A stretch of 64,000 bases of DNA from Aporrectodea caliginosa (lineage: Eukaryota > Annelida > Clitellata > Crassiclitellata > Lumbricidae), in contig JACEVL010000493.1 in NCBI GenBank assembly GCA_020284085.1, forward strand, positions 319,001 to 383,000, given 5' to 3'. Of this stretch, positions 34,555-64,000 are shown one piece after another. A program made the position numbers and the translations under genes. Below the pieces are notes generated by a model, which ran no database searches, was not told the DNA's origin, and saw only the letters and a list, made by a program, of their open reading frames with translations. How positions within the stretch are numbered: the stretch's first letter is position 1; each line of letters begins with the position of its first letter.

Positions 34555-34850
34555 ACCTAATAGGTTGTGGCTGCAATCAGCAAAGTCCGCTGATGTATTT
34601 GTGCCAGTAACTAAAACGGGTTATTGGGCCTCCGGGTTGCTGGTCCACATGCCTGGAACAGTTTTCCTGCACCTATTCAGGAATACAAAAGACTTTCTAT
34701 TTTAAAAAAAAACAGGCAACTCCAAGCATTAGCATATGCGCTGACAGTAGACAGTTTTGTAAAGCATCCTAGATGTACGGTAGCTTGCTACCGACGATGC
34801 TCTATAAACTGTCGTAATTACAATTACAAAACAGCACTGCAGCTGTGATA
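34555..34850 (+). mobile_element. LINE 3' end with (AATTAC)n tail
   Basis: Frame reads GLRVAGPHAWNSFPAPIQEY (RT C-terminus), then a 3' region GTAGCTTGCTACCGACGATG and a GTAATTACAATTAC tail. A minus-strand copy of the same end lies at 62095-62265. Confidence 0.82.
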
Positions 34851-35193
34851 CTAACTATGTTCACGTAAGTCCTGTAGCTTGCCACTCAGTTGTGTGATTC
34901 TACTGAACAGCATCAGCAAAGATACCTATGACATGCAGCACAACAAACCATTCCAAAGACATTTACAAATTAGTCATTTACAAAGGTCGTGAAGTTCCTC
35001 CCGTTTGTGAAATCCATTATTCATTACATCACACTAGACAGGCAGTGCCGAGAAATTTCCTAAAATCAAGTATGGACTTTGCAGAGAGAGAGAGCTTTGC
35101 GGTATCTCACAGACCACAGTAGAACGACCTTATAACGAATTATAAATAACATACCTACTTACATGCATCTAAACAAAATGTAAAATCACTTGA

Positions 35194-35260
35194 CACTTTA
35201 ATGACGAGAGTGTACCAAAGGTGATTGGGAAACAATGCAGCTCGTCGTTAAAGGTTTAAG
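35194..35260. mobile_element. TTAA palindromic MITE, copy 3
   Basis: ACTTTAATGACGAG...CTCGTCGTTAAAGGTTTAA with the same central GGGAAAC-AATGCAG as the copy at 34150. Confidence 0.68.
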
Positions 35261-36104
35261 TGAAGTACCCTTGGTCAGTAGGTGGCATCGAAACCACCAA
35301 TCTATGGTGCCTTGTACCAATGCACTTGACATGCAATCGGGTACTGTAAATGGTCAAAAAGGCCCTTGTACTTCACCAAGACACAACAGAACTCATAAGC
35401 AACGTTGGACAAATGCGGCAACACTTTTGGCTTGAAATACTGTCAGACTACACGCTGGAGATAGCATCGCGCTGTTGACAAAAGGCGACAAAAGTAAACT
35501 ACACAAAAACTGATTCCAGTTCTCTCCCTCCTCGACTCGAGAGACGCCCTCCGCAAAAATTGGATAATTTTTGGAAAAACAGAGCACGTATTCATCACTT
35601 CAGACATTCTGAGATTACAGGTTGCCAACTATTGCGATACTCCCTAAATCCGTACAAGACTAGGCCGTTCAGTTCCAACCATCACGACTGGTTTGACAGA
35701 GTCTGGAAATTTCGACACGACGAACCGCACTGCCCTTCCTAAAAGCACTCTATGACTCTACCTACCTGCGTGCACATCATACTTCAACGTCTCGAACAGC
35801 ACAACCGTTGCTCGGCTCATCCCAGCAAAATCTCATCCCAGTGGCAGCCCGGGAAGAACTCATACACGCAACTATCCCAACAATCTTCATCACCTCATCA
35901 AACTTCATTCGCAGTTGAGCATGCATCAACCACACTGCCGCCTAGTGGCAGCTTGGGAAGAACTCGTACACGCAACTATCCCAAACTGCCACATTTGAAC
36001 GAAATTACTTCCTCCCTCTGGGCAACCCTGTGCAGAGCTACCGACTCTTCATAAGCCGGTACAGTCTGATGAAGGGCCTCTGGCCGTGTCATGCTCGGCA
36101 GCCT
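35261..36104. other. 3' flank/UTR side of the DYRK1-like gene
   Basis: No gene recognised. A 33-34-bp direct repeat (GGGAAGAACTCxTACACGCA...) occurs at 35847-35880 and 35949-35982. Confidence 0.45.
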
Positions 36105-54088
<17,984 letters not shown>

Positions 54089-54149
54089 CTACGATGAAAA
54101 GAATTACACATGTACACGGATTACGACAACGGCGTCTGGTAATAGTACG

Positions 54150-54480
54150 TAAGTAAGTAAATACGTAATAAGTCAGTCAGTCAGTAAGTTAGGAAGTAAG
54201 TTAGAAAGTAAGCCAGTCAGTCGTTCAGTCAGTAGGTAAGTGAGCCAGTCAATCGGTCAATCAGTAAGTAAGTAAGTAAGCCGGTCAGTCATTAAGTTAG
54301 TAAGTAAGTAAGCCAGTTAGTCGGTCAGTGAGTAAGTAAGTTAGTCAGTCAGTCAGTCAACCAGTCAGTTAGTACATAGGTAAGCCAGTCAGGCAGTCAA
54401 TCAGTAAGTTAGTAAGTCAGTAAGTAACTAAGCTAGTACCTGTAGGCAAGTAAGTAAATCAGTCATTCAGTCAGTAAGTA
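54150..54480. repeat. Degenerate (GTAA/GTCA)n array
   Basis: About 330 bp of AGTAAGTAAGT and CAGTCAGTCAGT units upstream of the exon A acceptor of the DYRK1-like gene. In gene sense it reads TTACTTACTGACTGAC. Confidence 0.92.
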
Positions 54481-55620
54481 TACATAGCCTTTATTTGCAT
54501 CTGTCAAGCACACATGATGCATTACATCGTATACAACAATTACATACATTTTAAAATAAACGATAACAGAAGCAGATATTATAGACACACAAGTGCCATT
54601 GAATGTACCTTAAAGATGCATCTATTAACAAAACTACTTTTATATAGTGTAGATTTAATAATTGGTAACACGAAAGCAATGTATACATCAGGACATATCA
54701 ACGCATTTTTAAATACATCACAAAAGTGTTGTACCTATGAATAATTGTACCAGGTCAAAGTACCGGTAAGCGTTTTAAGACAGCTAGCAAAAGGATGTTG
54801 TACAAAGCACAGTCAAAGGCAACAGTAAGTAAGGGCAGTGGCAGACTTTTCCAAGATGATGGTCCAACACACAAGGAGACACGATGCATGGGATCGAGTT
54901 GAAGTGTGACAGCGGGTGTGGGTTTATGCATTACATGGACAAACATTTGCAAGAAATTCACAGGTAAAAAGGTCATCTACGGATGTGGTTCTCAAACATT
55001 TTGAAGCCGTAACTGGACAATTTTCTTCACAATAAATACCAGGAACCGGTGTCTGGTTTATGGCTTATTATTCCTTGGGTAAAGAGCAAACATTCTGAAT
55101 TCTACATTGCTAATGGTGTTTATAGCATTTATTATTATCATTTCTTATTATTATTACTATTATTACTATTATTGTTATTATTTTAGCGTTTTGAAAGCTG
55201 AGTGAAATTCAGGAAAGTTAACTGCTGGAAACAACTGAAAATGGACAAGAATGTTACGTGAATCAATCAGTTAAAGACATAAAAGGACAATTAGAGACAA
55301 TTAGGGTCTATGGAGTACGTGAGAAGGACAGAATTAAGGAATTCCTCTGTAGGGCGTCGGACAATCAATTAATTAAGCAGCGGGTCATCTAGGGAAGTGG
55401 TTCTTAAACTTGTTAAGCTATACGGACCTTTCCAATAACTCTGTGTTGTTGTTTTCTGACTACTAATGGCAAGAGCGTTACTGTGAGCTGGAGAACCCAT
55501 AGGGTGAAGTATGGACGGTCCACCACTTTAGGGAATACTGCTCTAGAAAAATTAGTTTACTGTCGCAAACCACTGGAAATGAACAATGACGACGTTTTAG
55601 AAAAACGGTTCAAAACAACA
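54481..55620. other. Upstream of DYRK1-like exon A, no gene seen
   Basis: AT-rich, with a small (ATT)n patch near 55125-55185. No exon matching the expected N-terminal DYRK1 sequence was found. Confidence 0.5.
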
Positions 55621-55625
55621 AGTTT

Positions 55626-55745
55626 GAAGAAGAAGAGCAGTCCCTTGAGCTAGCCTGAGAGGCAGCCATGAGTCTGAAGTGTTAGCGATTTCAGTTTCTT
55701 AGCCTCGGCATATGAAGGTGGGTGGCCAATCCTCTCCCTCATCGT
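55626..55745 (-). mobile_element. SINE family C, 5'-truncated
   Basis: GAAGAAGAGCAGTCCCTTGA...GGCAGCCATGAGTCTGAAGT and TTAGCCTCGGCATATGAAGG match the tail half of 9581-9868. Confidence 0.72.
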
Positions 55746-55772
55746 ATATATAAAGGAGTTATTGGAAAGGTC

Positions 55773-55773
55773 C

Positions 55774-55810
<37 letters not shown>
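55773..55810. repeat. (TA)n microsatellite
   Basis: About 38 bp of TA dinucleotides next to the truncated SINE. Confidence 0.9.
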
Positions 55811-55811
<1 letters not shown>

Positions 55812-57080
55812 TAGACTGAAATATTCCGTACCCCAATTAAGGGATGGGAAAACAGGAAGAGGAAGATACGATTAGGGACAGTCAGACGCATGGAGATGGC
55901 GAGGCCAGCATCTGCAGAGGCCAGCAGAGGGAGGCCTGCATGCGAGGAGACAGAAGAGGCCATGGTACAGTGGAGCAGACAGACGGCTGTTCATGAGGCA
56001 AACAAAGAGAGAGAGAAGAAGCAATCAATTCCCGGAAGAGGGCCAGATATGAGAATGCCTCCTTATCAGATATCATCCGATGCCATTTCCTTGTGTAACC
56101 CAAGCACCAACTCAAATAATGCCTCCTATCAAAAACGAAAGAAGGGAGACACTGTATGTATACCTCACATCATTGGAGAGAGGACTCCTCCGTTACAGCA
56201 GGGACATTGATTCCACTGCATGGGGCTTCCCGTTTTCCAGCTCAGCACACGCATTTGCAAATCTCACAATGAGGACTCATGAGGGCGCACAATAAATAGT
56301 CCAGTGGATAGCAGGGTCGACTGTCAACCAAGCGGCTAGGGATTCAAATCCCTCAGGGCAGAAAGACCTTTAGAGATTGCTGTTCTACGCTTTCGTCCAA
56401 TAGCTAACCGAGATAAGACAATGAAATAAGACAATGTAATTATAATCACAGATTAACATGACGCTGCTTCAAAAGAGACTCATCAGAGGCATGCAAGGTA
56501 AGATCGAAGTCATTGCCAGTCACAAACACTAGGTACTACTAGACAGTGGGGTAACAAAGGGTTTCAGTACCCAGAGGCAGAGTTGATGACTGCACCCCTT
56601 TTAAATTTTATTGTTGAATTTTAATCGTTCTTGTCATAGTACCATGTACCACCGAAAGCTAATTTTGTTCCCCTTTTTGCTGCGCCTGGGGCAGTTGCTC
56701 CCTTACCCCCCCCTTTGTTAGGCCACTGCTACTAGACACTCTTCCGACCATTATCAGACATCAATTGCAAGTGTGTGCCTAGTAGCCATGCATTTGGCAG
56801 TTCCTGTACTTCATCTGGGATTAGCCAGAGCGGCTAAGAGGAGCAGAAATTATGACCTTGAAAGTCGTCCATGCAGAGAATGGGCCCGGCGATTTTAGAC
56901 GCAAATGACAACCAGACAAAAGGAAGCTGAGAAAGAAACCCTTAGAGATGTGTGGAAGGAAGTGCAAGATGCTGGAAAGATGTGGAAGGACAACAATTGA
57001 AACATTAGTGCCTGGATTAGCTTTTCCCTTTCAAACGTCATCTTGACACAGCTCGGATGGAGTCACGATTTGAGCAAAAG
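55811..57080. other. No gene recognised
   Basis: A SINE-head-like segment at 56290-56365 (GGTCGACTGTCAACCAAGCG, GGGATTCAAATCCC) is the only suggestive part. Confidence 0.4.
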
Positions 57081-57119
57081 ATGGACATCACAGAGAAAGC
57101 CACAAAAGCGTCACAAAGA

Positions 57120-57350
<231 letters not shown>

Positions 57351-57529
57351 CAGACGAAACACGAGTTACAAAGACAGAAAATGACATTCGCCACCGCAGA
57401 GAAATAGATAAAGACCAACACCACAACATCACAGAGAAAAAACCAGAGAGTGGAGGCAAAGGCAGCGAAAAGATTGAGACAAAAAAGATTGAGACAAGAG
57501 AGGGAGAAAAAGACAAAAGAAATAGATAC

Positions 57530-57735
57530 AGAGAGTTAGAGAGTAATCGACAGGAGTGCAAGAGACAGAGAGACTGAGAGACAGACAGAGACAGAGTGAC
57601 AGAGACAAAGACAGACAGATAGACAGAGACAGAGAGACAGATAGAGACAGAAATATGGAGAGAGAGATACACACACAGAACAAGAAAGAGAGAAAGGCCA
57701 AAACAGACAGACACACAGAGAGACATACAGGCGGA
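57530..57735. repeat. (GACAGA)n purine-rich repeat
   Basis: Degenerate AGAGACAGACAGAGACAGAG units; its reverse strand gives spurious Ser/Leu/Cys/Val frames. Confidence 0.93.
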
Positions 57736-57884
57736 CACAACTGCATCTCAGAGTTGTTCTGGCCTCATCAGTATCCGCCTTTGGCATCTGTCGATGACGT
57801 TTAGAAAGTGGGGAGGGCAAGTAACGATGGTCACGCTTGGCTGAAGCAGTTCTGACAACCTTTCTTTCTAGTCATCTGCATATC

Positions 57885-57965
57885 TCATTCTGAGAATTCA
57901 TTCATTCTGAGAATTTATATAGCGCCTCTTCGAGAAACCTACTCGGAGGCGACTGCGAGGCATCC
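57885..57965 (-). mobile_element. LINE/SINE 3' tail
   Basis: ATTCATTCTGAGAATTTATA next to TAGCGCCTCTTCGAGAAACC and ACTCGGAGGCG. Confidence 0.7.
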
Positions 57966-58075
57966 TTGTACGATTTCTACGAGTCTCCCAGGATATATCT
58001 GCAACTTTTATCATTATCATTTCCTGAAATTTTTAATCACGTTTCTTGATGAACTTTTTGACCAGTTATTTTACT

Positions 58076-58310
58076 CTGAGCGACAGCCATGGGAATGCAG
58101 TGTTAGTATTGGCATGTGGGTGCGGTTGGCCAGTCTTCTCCCTCATCATCTGATCTTCCCAGCAACAGCATACAGTCAGTGTACTCATTACAGCCCAGTT
58201 GGTAGAGCATACAGAGAAATCTGAAACAAATTTCTGCCTTGGCTGAGATTTGAACCCTTCCCATGACCTCTTGGTTGACAGTCTAACCATTAGACTATCT
58301 TGCATACTCG
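58076..58310 (-). mobile_element. tRNA-derived SINE, family C
   Basis: Reverse complement: GATAGTCTAATGGTTAGACT (A box), GGGTTCAAATCTC (B box), CAACTGGGCTGTAATGAGTA body; the tail is partly lost. Confidence 0.75.
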
Positions 58311-59280
58311 TAAACTTTTTAGTTAGAACTTTAGTAGTCAACTCTCACCTGAAGCCTGGGGTAAACTCGACGTCATGCCCCACCCAAAAATTAAAATTGG
58401 GGATGGATAACCTCCCACCGCATCCGCCCTTTGGCGTCTGCCGTTACTAAGCACTGACTTCTACAGCCTTAGTGGGGATTGGGGTCAGCTAATCACATTG
58501 GATAAGTACATATCTCTCTTCCCAATGCTATCCATCACTGGCGAAGCTGCGTGATGGTGGATAAATACCGCCGACCCCTATACAATAACTACAGAGGAGA
58601 CGATGATAAATACATAACCAGGATAATCGCAAACAGAAGCCGGCTAATGGGCGTCAGATGTGTGTTGGCATTCCACCGCCCTGCCTTGGCAGTGCACTGG
58701 ACCCAGCAATTGGTCGTTTGATGAGGCATGAAAGCCTATATTGAGGTTAATCATATATGGAGCCCATAGAAGAGGTCAGTGCAGGCAACGAGGTCTTATT
58801 AGGGTTTCACCGGGACGGGCAAAGTCCCGATAACCTCGGTCGGTGCAATCACCTGTAACAGGTAACCTCTAATAAACCTAGCCAGAGTGCTGCCTATCTA
58901 AATGACTGCGGATAAAGTGAATCACGACTTACAGTGTCCAGTAGAAGCGAGAGGTGTCTTATGACCCATTGATGGACCCGTTGACAGATCAGATCGTTAT
59001 TTCCTCATTCCAGAACCAATCACCTAGATTAGACTACGTTTACCCGTCAATAATCTAATAAATTAATATAATAAACTATTCACATTTGTTTCTTTAAATT
59101 AATTAACCTGTTGCATTAAATGTAAATTATTGCATGACTTTATTCCAATGTTTTGTCATTTTGAAAGGTAAATGTATAGTAGACGTTTTGTCTATATAGC
59201 GACCGTATATTGCTTCAACCCTTCTAATTTTTCAATGAATTGATCGGGTGAGATCCTTTACCACCGCTGCCCCTTTGAAT
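58311..59280. other. No gene recognised
   Basis: GC-richer 58640-58930 contains hairpin-capable GTTTCACCGGGACGGGCAAA and GTCCCGATAACCTCGGT blocks of unknown nature. No frame supported. Confidence 0.4.
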
Positions 59281-59490
59281 GGGCGCGGTGGTGTAGGGGT
59301 ATGTTCGGTGCCTTGCAGCCGGAGGGTTGCTGGTTCGAATCCACCTCAAAAACCCCTGGACAAGTCCTTCACTCGCAATTGCTCATGCGCTTCGGCGTGA
59401 AACTCCGATTCAGTGTCCGCACTGTAGTCGGGAGCGCCTCTGAGTAGAAATCTTGAAGGGGCGCTATAACAAGTCCTCATACATACATAC
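59281..59490 (+). mobile_element. tRNA-derived SINE, family A, with LINE-type tail
   Basis: Head GTGGTGTAGGGGTATG (A-box region), perfect B box GGTTCGAATCC (59332-59342), core CCTGGACAAGTCCTTCACTC and CAATTGCTCA, then GGGAGCGCCTCTGAGTAGAA and TCTTGAAGGGGCGCTATA, the tail seen on the LINE at 41160-41350, and a CATACATAC end. Confidence 0.85.
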
Positions 59491-60370
59491 GTCATTTAAG
59501 GTCCCCGTGTACGGACCGTGCTAACCCGAGATTTAAATCTCTGAAAAATAAGCCAGCATCGGGAGGTGAACCGCAATCCGCACGCTCTCTTACAGAGGAT
59601 AATGGGATGCAGTCTACACTCTAACCAATGTTGCTAACGGTACAGAAATGTTGCACTATATATATGTAGCTGAATTAGAAAGTGATACAGCAATTGCTTA
59701 GATATAACTGTAGAGATGGAAATTTCATCATATGGCAAATATGTAATAAAATTGTCAAGTTTCAAAAGTTGCTAAAAAAATGACGTTACTGCCCATACAA
59801 CATAATTATGCACTCCAAGTAACCAAAGCACTGTGATTTTGTGACACATGGGCATCTCGAAACAGCGAGTCCAAATTTGGTTCCTATGATACCGAATATT
59901 CAACAGAGCCCGCTGTTTGATAATTTTTTTCAGCTAAGTTCAGTTTATCTACACAAGTAATTACGAAACTATGCATGAAGATAAATGCTAACGTACTTTC
60001 TTAATGCGTGACATAGTATAGTTTTTTCCATTTAAGCCACGTTACACTCCGAGTTTAAAATATTTCCATTTCCATGTTCAGGCCGTATAGTCACATGTAC
60101 AGAGGGGCCAACGAGTGCCAATCGTGGACGTGACGGTCTATCCTGTTGGAAGTGGACAGACGAATTAAAAGTGCACTCGGTAATAGGAGTCTCCTTGTGG
60201 CATTATCGTTGATTAAGAGGCGCCCAACAACAGAACTTCCATCACTTCAAAGAACAGAAAGCACCGACGACGACGATGCTGCAGCCGCAGCTGATGTATG
60301 ACCAAAATCTGACAGCTTCCGCCTGTTAGGACGGAGGGACGGACGACGCCATTTAAAGGCCTTCTTTGAT
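59491..60370. other. No gene recognised
   Basis: AT-rich; no repeat with clear ends and no exon supported. Confidence 0.4.
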
Positions 60371-60384
60371 GCAGCAGCAGCACA

Positions 60385-60925
60385 AGAAAAACAACACAGA
60401 CAGACACACACTGACAGACAGAGAGACAGACAGACATACAGACACACATACACATAGAAAGACACGCAAAAAGACACACATACACAGATAGACACACAAA
60501 CAGCAGACATCCATAGACACAGGAAGATGTACGTAAACAGACAGACGCATCTACACAGACACAGAAAGACATATGCAAACAGAGAGACAGACACACATAC
60601 ACAGACATAAGAAGAAAGACACAGACACATGTCCACAGATACACATAAAGAGACATATCATACATATATAATACACAAACACACGTACACAGACAGACAT
60701 ACACATACACGCAGAGAGACGTATACACAGACAAGCGAACAGGCAGACAAAGTGCAAAAACACAGATTATGCACAAAGATGTAGCAGAGAGCAATTCACA
60801 CACAGACAGATACACTGACAGATACAGATACTCAGAGATACACAGACAGACAGAAAGACATGTAGACAGAAAGAAAGACAGACAGAGACAGACAGAAAGA
60901 AAGACAGACAGACAGAGTGACAGGA
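60385..60925. repeat. (ACAGAC/ACACAT)n degenerate repeat
   Basis: About 540 bp of imperfect ACAGACAGACACACATACAC units, strongly pyrimidine-poor on the plus strand. Confidence 0.93.
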
Positions 60926-61089
60926 GCCATGGAACCCATCAGTGGAGAGTGTGGTGAGCGTGGATTAATTCATTACTGAATGATAAATCGTATACGGGGG
61001 GGGGGGGAAGGGGACCTTCAATAAACTCAAGAGAGGCCGAGGCTGTCAACAGCCAGTGAGTAACCAACGGATTAAGGTTTCCACGCCGT

Positions 61090-61505
61090 CTGATAGATTA
61101 CACCTCTCTCCCTATCCATCTCTCCCTATCTCCCTCTTCCCCACTCCCTCTCCAGCTCCCTCTCCATCTTTCCCTCTCCATCTCTCCCTCCCGTCAACGT
61201 CGCTACTTCGTCAACACCATCTTCTAGGACGGATCCGCATTTTGCTCCGGGTAACAAAACGTAATCCCTCCACGCCGCCTCCTCCCTCTTACGTTCTCCA
61301 AGTCTTCTCCCTCGTCCTCCTCTTTTTCCGTATTCCTCCTCTCCATTTTCCGTCTGCCTCTTTTCCTCCTCTTCTTTCTCTTTTCCGTTTCCTGCTTCTC
61401 CTCTTCCTCCAATTTCTTTGCCTCCTATCTCTCCTCCCTTTCCCTCCTGCTCCTCTTCATCCTGCTCCGTTTTCTCCTCCTTTTCTTCCTTCCCCTTCTT
61501 CCCTG
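61090..61505. repeat. Pyrimidine-rich (CTCCCT/TCCTCC)n tract
   Basis: About 400 bp dominated by C and T on the plus strand, broken by a short mixed segment at 61195-61270. Confidence 0.9.
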
Positions 61506-62094
61506 GGCCTAGAAATCCAGTGACGCAGCAACAGCAGCAGCACAAGGACGCTGCAGATATATAGGTATATGGTCATCCAGGGTAAGACTGGCCAGCCGAG
61601 GTCACTGCAGTGGACACAGCTCCACCTAGCGAAGACGCCGCCGTACAGTCTTACATGAGCTCTTCGGTACACCACTAGATCATCTGCCGCACGCCAAACA
61701 TATTAAATCAGACAGTTCAATGGCAACAACACAGGCTATTTTTATTTGGTGCCAGTTTCTATCTAAGTAGTCCAAGGTTGCAGGTGACTCAGCCGTCCGC
61801 CATATTGCTACTCGGCTACACACTGGACGTACATTGTCAGTGGGAATAACGTGGCGAGAGAGAGAGAGACGGAGGTCCAAGGTTAGGCAAACGAAGACGC
61901 TATAACTTTACACCCATGGCTGCCCCTCCTCGTGTTTAGCTCCAGGGAATGTTCGTCTTCTTTAAGCCTTTAAACAGCTGACAAAACGGCTTTATTTATT
62001 CATGTATCAACACCAGGCGACCTGATGGTTAGCGTACTGTACTTTCAGTTAAGATATTGCAGCTTCATTCCCTGTCATGCAGAGTAGATACGTG
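61506..62094. other. No gene recognised
   Basis: A SINE-head-like segment (CCTGATGGTTAGCGTACTGT) is present near 62020; otherwise nothing supported. Confidence 0.4.
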
Positions 62095-62265
62095 TTTTGT
62101 AATTATAATTGTAATTGTAATTACGACGATTTATATAGCATCGTCGGTAGCAAGCTACTTCCAGGATGCTTTACACACACAAACTGTCTATTGTCAGTGC
62201 AAATTGCTAAGCTTGGAGTTACCTGACATTTCTTTGTCACAATAGATGCTCTTGTAATGTAATGA
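62095..62265 (-). mobile_element. LINE 3' end with (AATTAC)n tail
   Basis: Reverse of the 34555-34850 end: TAATTATAATTGTAATTGTA, then ATTTATATAGCATCGTCGGT and AGCAAGCTACTTCCAGGATG. Confidence 0.8.
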
Positions 62266-62696
62266 TGAATAAACTGACAGAACACAGTCAATGCAAGGGA
62301 GGTTCAAAAAAGATATAGCAAAGATGATTAACGTCGCCCTCCTTTATGCGGGCGTGGGAGTGGCACTACGAGGGTATAGACAATGGTGGAGTTTAGGAAA
62401 ACCGCGTGTGACGGCAGACATAATTATAAGGTTTTCTCATCTGAGACCTCTCTCTTAGATAATCAGTCCTCTGTATGGGCTAAATATCAAACGTGGTATG
62501 CCGGCCAACAAATGCTCAGTGGGGGCCAAGTCCATCACAGACCATCCACCTGATCTCCTCCACTGTGCCCCCAAAAGAAGAATCACTCCAACCCTACAGA
62601 CCTGCTTAAGATCTGGGTTAGATCGACATCAGCAACCTGGTTTGTCACGAGATGCCGTTAAACACCGCATATGTTACAACCATTACCACTGCTAAA

Positions 62697-62830
62697 CTGC
62701 TAACCTCCTTTCTCACGATTTCCATACGGATCTAACTAAATTCGGTCACCCTGGCAAGGCGAACCACTAACCTACATTCTCACGGTTTCCATACGGATGT
62801 AAGTAAATTCAGTTGGCCTGGTAAGGCGAT
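62697..62830. repeat. Tandem duplication, unit about 66 bp
   Basis: CTAACCTCCTTTCTCACGAT...CCTGGCAAGGCGA and CTAACCTACATTCTCACGGT...CCTGGTAAGGCGA side by side, sharing TTTCCATACGGATxTAA. Confidence 0.85.
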
Positions 62831-62959
62831 TCACAACTTAAAACGACACCAAAGGTCGTCTGCCTCTCTTAGTGACGTATACTAAACGGTTCCATGGCAT
62901 GTTTCTTAATACAATCAGTTGTCTGTTCATGGCCTTCATCCTGTAACATGGTATAAGAG

Positions 62960-63060
62960 GAACGATCTCCTTAGCTTGCCCGGAGAGGCAGTCCTGGGTA
63001 TGAAAACTATGAATGAAGTGTTAGTGACTTCACTTTACTTTAGCATCCGCATACAACAGG
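62960..63060 (-). mobile_element. SINE family C tail fragment
   Basis: CTTAGCTTGCCCGGAGAGGC, GGGTATGAA...GAAGTGTTAGTGACTTCACT, as in 9581-9700. The flanking 63060-64000 shows only a CTTCCTTCC-rich patch near 63370-63415. Confidence 0.6.
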
Positions 63061-64000
63061 TCCTCACAGACATTGACTTGGAGGTTGGCGGATATTTGGC
63101 TGAAGCGCAAACATGGCAACAGCAATAAAAAAAACCAGACATGCTCTTCTTACAGGTTGCTTGGCTTTCCAGGTTACATGGCTTGGCACAATGACTTGTC
63201 AATACCACATGGCAACTGTCCCTCTAAAGTTGTCTAAAATCTGGATTACCCTCTCACTTAAGCAGTTCCCATAGGCGGCTAATTCAACCCAGAGTAAAAT
63301 GCAGCTTCACAATCATTTTATACTGAAACGTGAAAATTTAAAGACGATTCAACTGGTGACCGACTTTCTTTCCTTCCTTCACGTTACTTCCTTCCTTCAC
63401 TTCCTTCCTTCCTGTAGCCTTGGGCAGCAACTGCTAGGCCACATTCCAATTCCATACACTTCCTCTGGCCTTAAGACATTCAGAACAAGGACAGTTATTG
63501 TCCAGCAACACAAAATAACGCGTTAGGGGGCGGGAAAAGCAGAACAGACCTCCGTCTTTGTCTCTAAGAATCTGATAACAGGACGGCCTTAACACTCTGT
63601 GACAAATACCATGGCTCTCACCCGCCGGGGCAGTAAGTGAGCGATTTAATTTGAACTTCATTAAACGGAATAAGGTGGACAGACTTTGAAACTGGCCACT
63701 ACGCTTACGAGCCCATAAATAATTTCCACCACTCTACTATGAGGCATTGCTGACTGTTTGAATCCTGAAAGGCACTGTATAACATCCAGATAACATAGCA
63801 CGTTGTGCACCATGATCTGGTGATCTCACTGCTCTGACTAGCAAATGCATTGTATTAAAGTATGCAGGAATGTACAAATATGCATGCTAGAAAGGCACAG
63901 CACATACTTTATACTTTAATATAACTTCCTTTTACGTACATATTTATTATAAATTTAATACTGTAGCCCACAGGCAGGAATATTCACATATATCACAATA

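Noticed and set aside
59281..59352. A functional tRNA gene
   Set aside because: It has A and B box-like sites, but no convincing cloverleaf, and it is followed by the SINE core and LINE tail seen in other copies.
60213..60815. 200-codon Cys-rich minus-strand frame
   Set aside because: Arises from the ACAGAC/ACACAT repeat; composition follows the repeat, with no conserved motif.

Overview
The window is animal nuclear DNA. It shows GT-AG introns of hundreds of bases to over 10 kb, single-copy metazoan genes cut into 70-290 nt coding exons, and intergenic and intronic space packed with short retroposons, LINE 3' ends, small DNA transposons and microsatellites. Nothing places the species. The intron-rich ancestral gene structures and the LINE/SINE tails of the 'GCGCTATATAAAT' type suggest an invertebrate (marine deuterostome, lophotrochozoan or cnidarian-grade animal) rather than a vertebrate or insect, but this is inference.

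Three protein genes can be rebuilt exon by exon with matching splice phases. (1) An organellar Na+/H+ exchanger of the SLC9A6/7/9 (NHE6/7/9) type runs on the minus strand from an ATG at 28858 to a stop at 2973. It has 18 coding exons, 2037 nt and 678 aa, close to the length I remember for human NHE6. Three of its 17 introns (7, 10 and 15) carry minor-spliceosome (U12-type) 5' splice sites and branch points. (2) NDUFA8, the twin CX9C accessory subunit of respiratory complex I, is on the plus strand (30195-32166, three exons, 175 aa). It diverges from the exchanger, with 1.34 kb between start codons. (3) A DYRK1A/minibrain-type dual-specificity kinase is on the minus strand (exons between 54088 and 36105). 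It is 5' incomplete: the N-terminal exons are not seen up to 64000. It is convergent with NDUFA8. A possible further terminal exon of an unrecognised minus-strand gene lies at 1594-1863.

Layout: 1-2.97 kb is the 3' flank of the exchanger, with a LINE fragment and the possible exon. 2.97-28.86 kb is the exchanger; its introns hold two LINE copies, two hAT elements, a GGGCGTA MITE, SINEs and a 22-bp minisatellite. 28.86-30.19 kb is the divergent intergenic region with a third hAT element. 30.2-32.3 kb is NDUFA8. 32.3-36.1 kb is the convergent intergenic region with LINE 3' ends and small TTAA-type palindromes. 36.1-54.1 kb is the DYRK1 kinase; one intron holds a 2-kb TTAA-flanked element filled with a minisatellite, and the 10.8-kb intron 43.0-53.8 kb holds long simple repeats. 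54.1-64 kb is the putative first large intron or 5' flank of the kinase, with SINEs, purine-rich simple repeats and no exon that I can support.

The three genes are housekeeping and do not form a pathway. No new multi-gene system is visible. The most interesting signals are the three U12-type introns in one gene, transposons placed within a few to tens of bases of splice sites, four hAT elements with visible 8-bp target duplications, and a LINE and several SINE-like families sharing one 3' tail.
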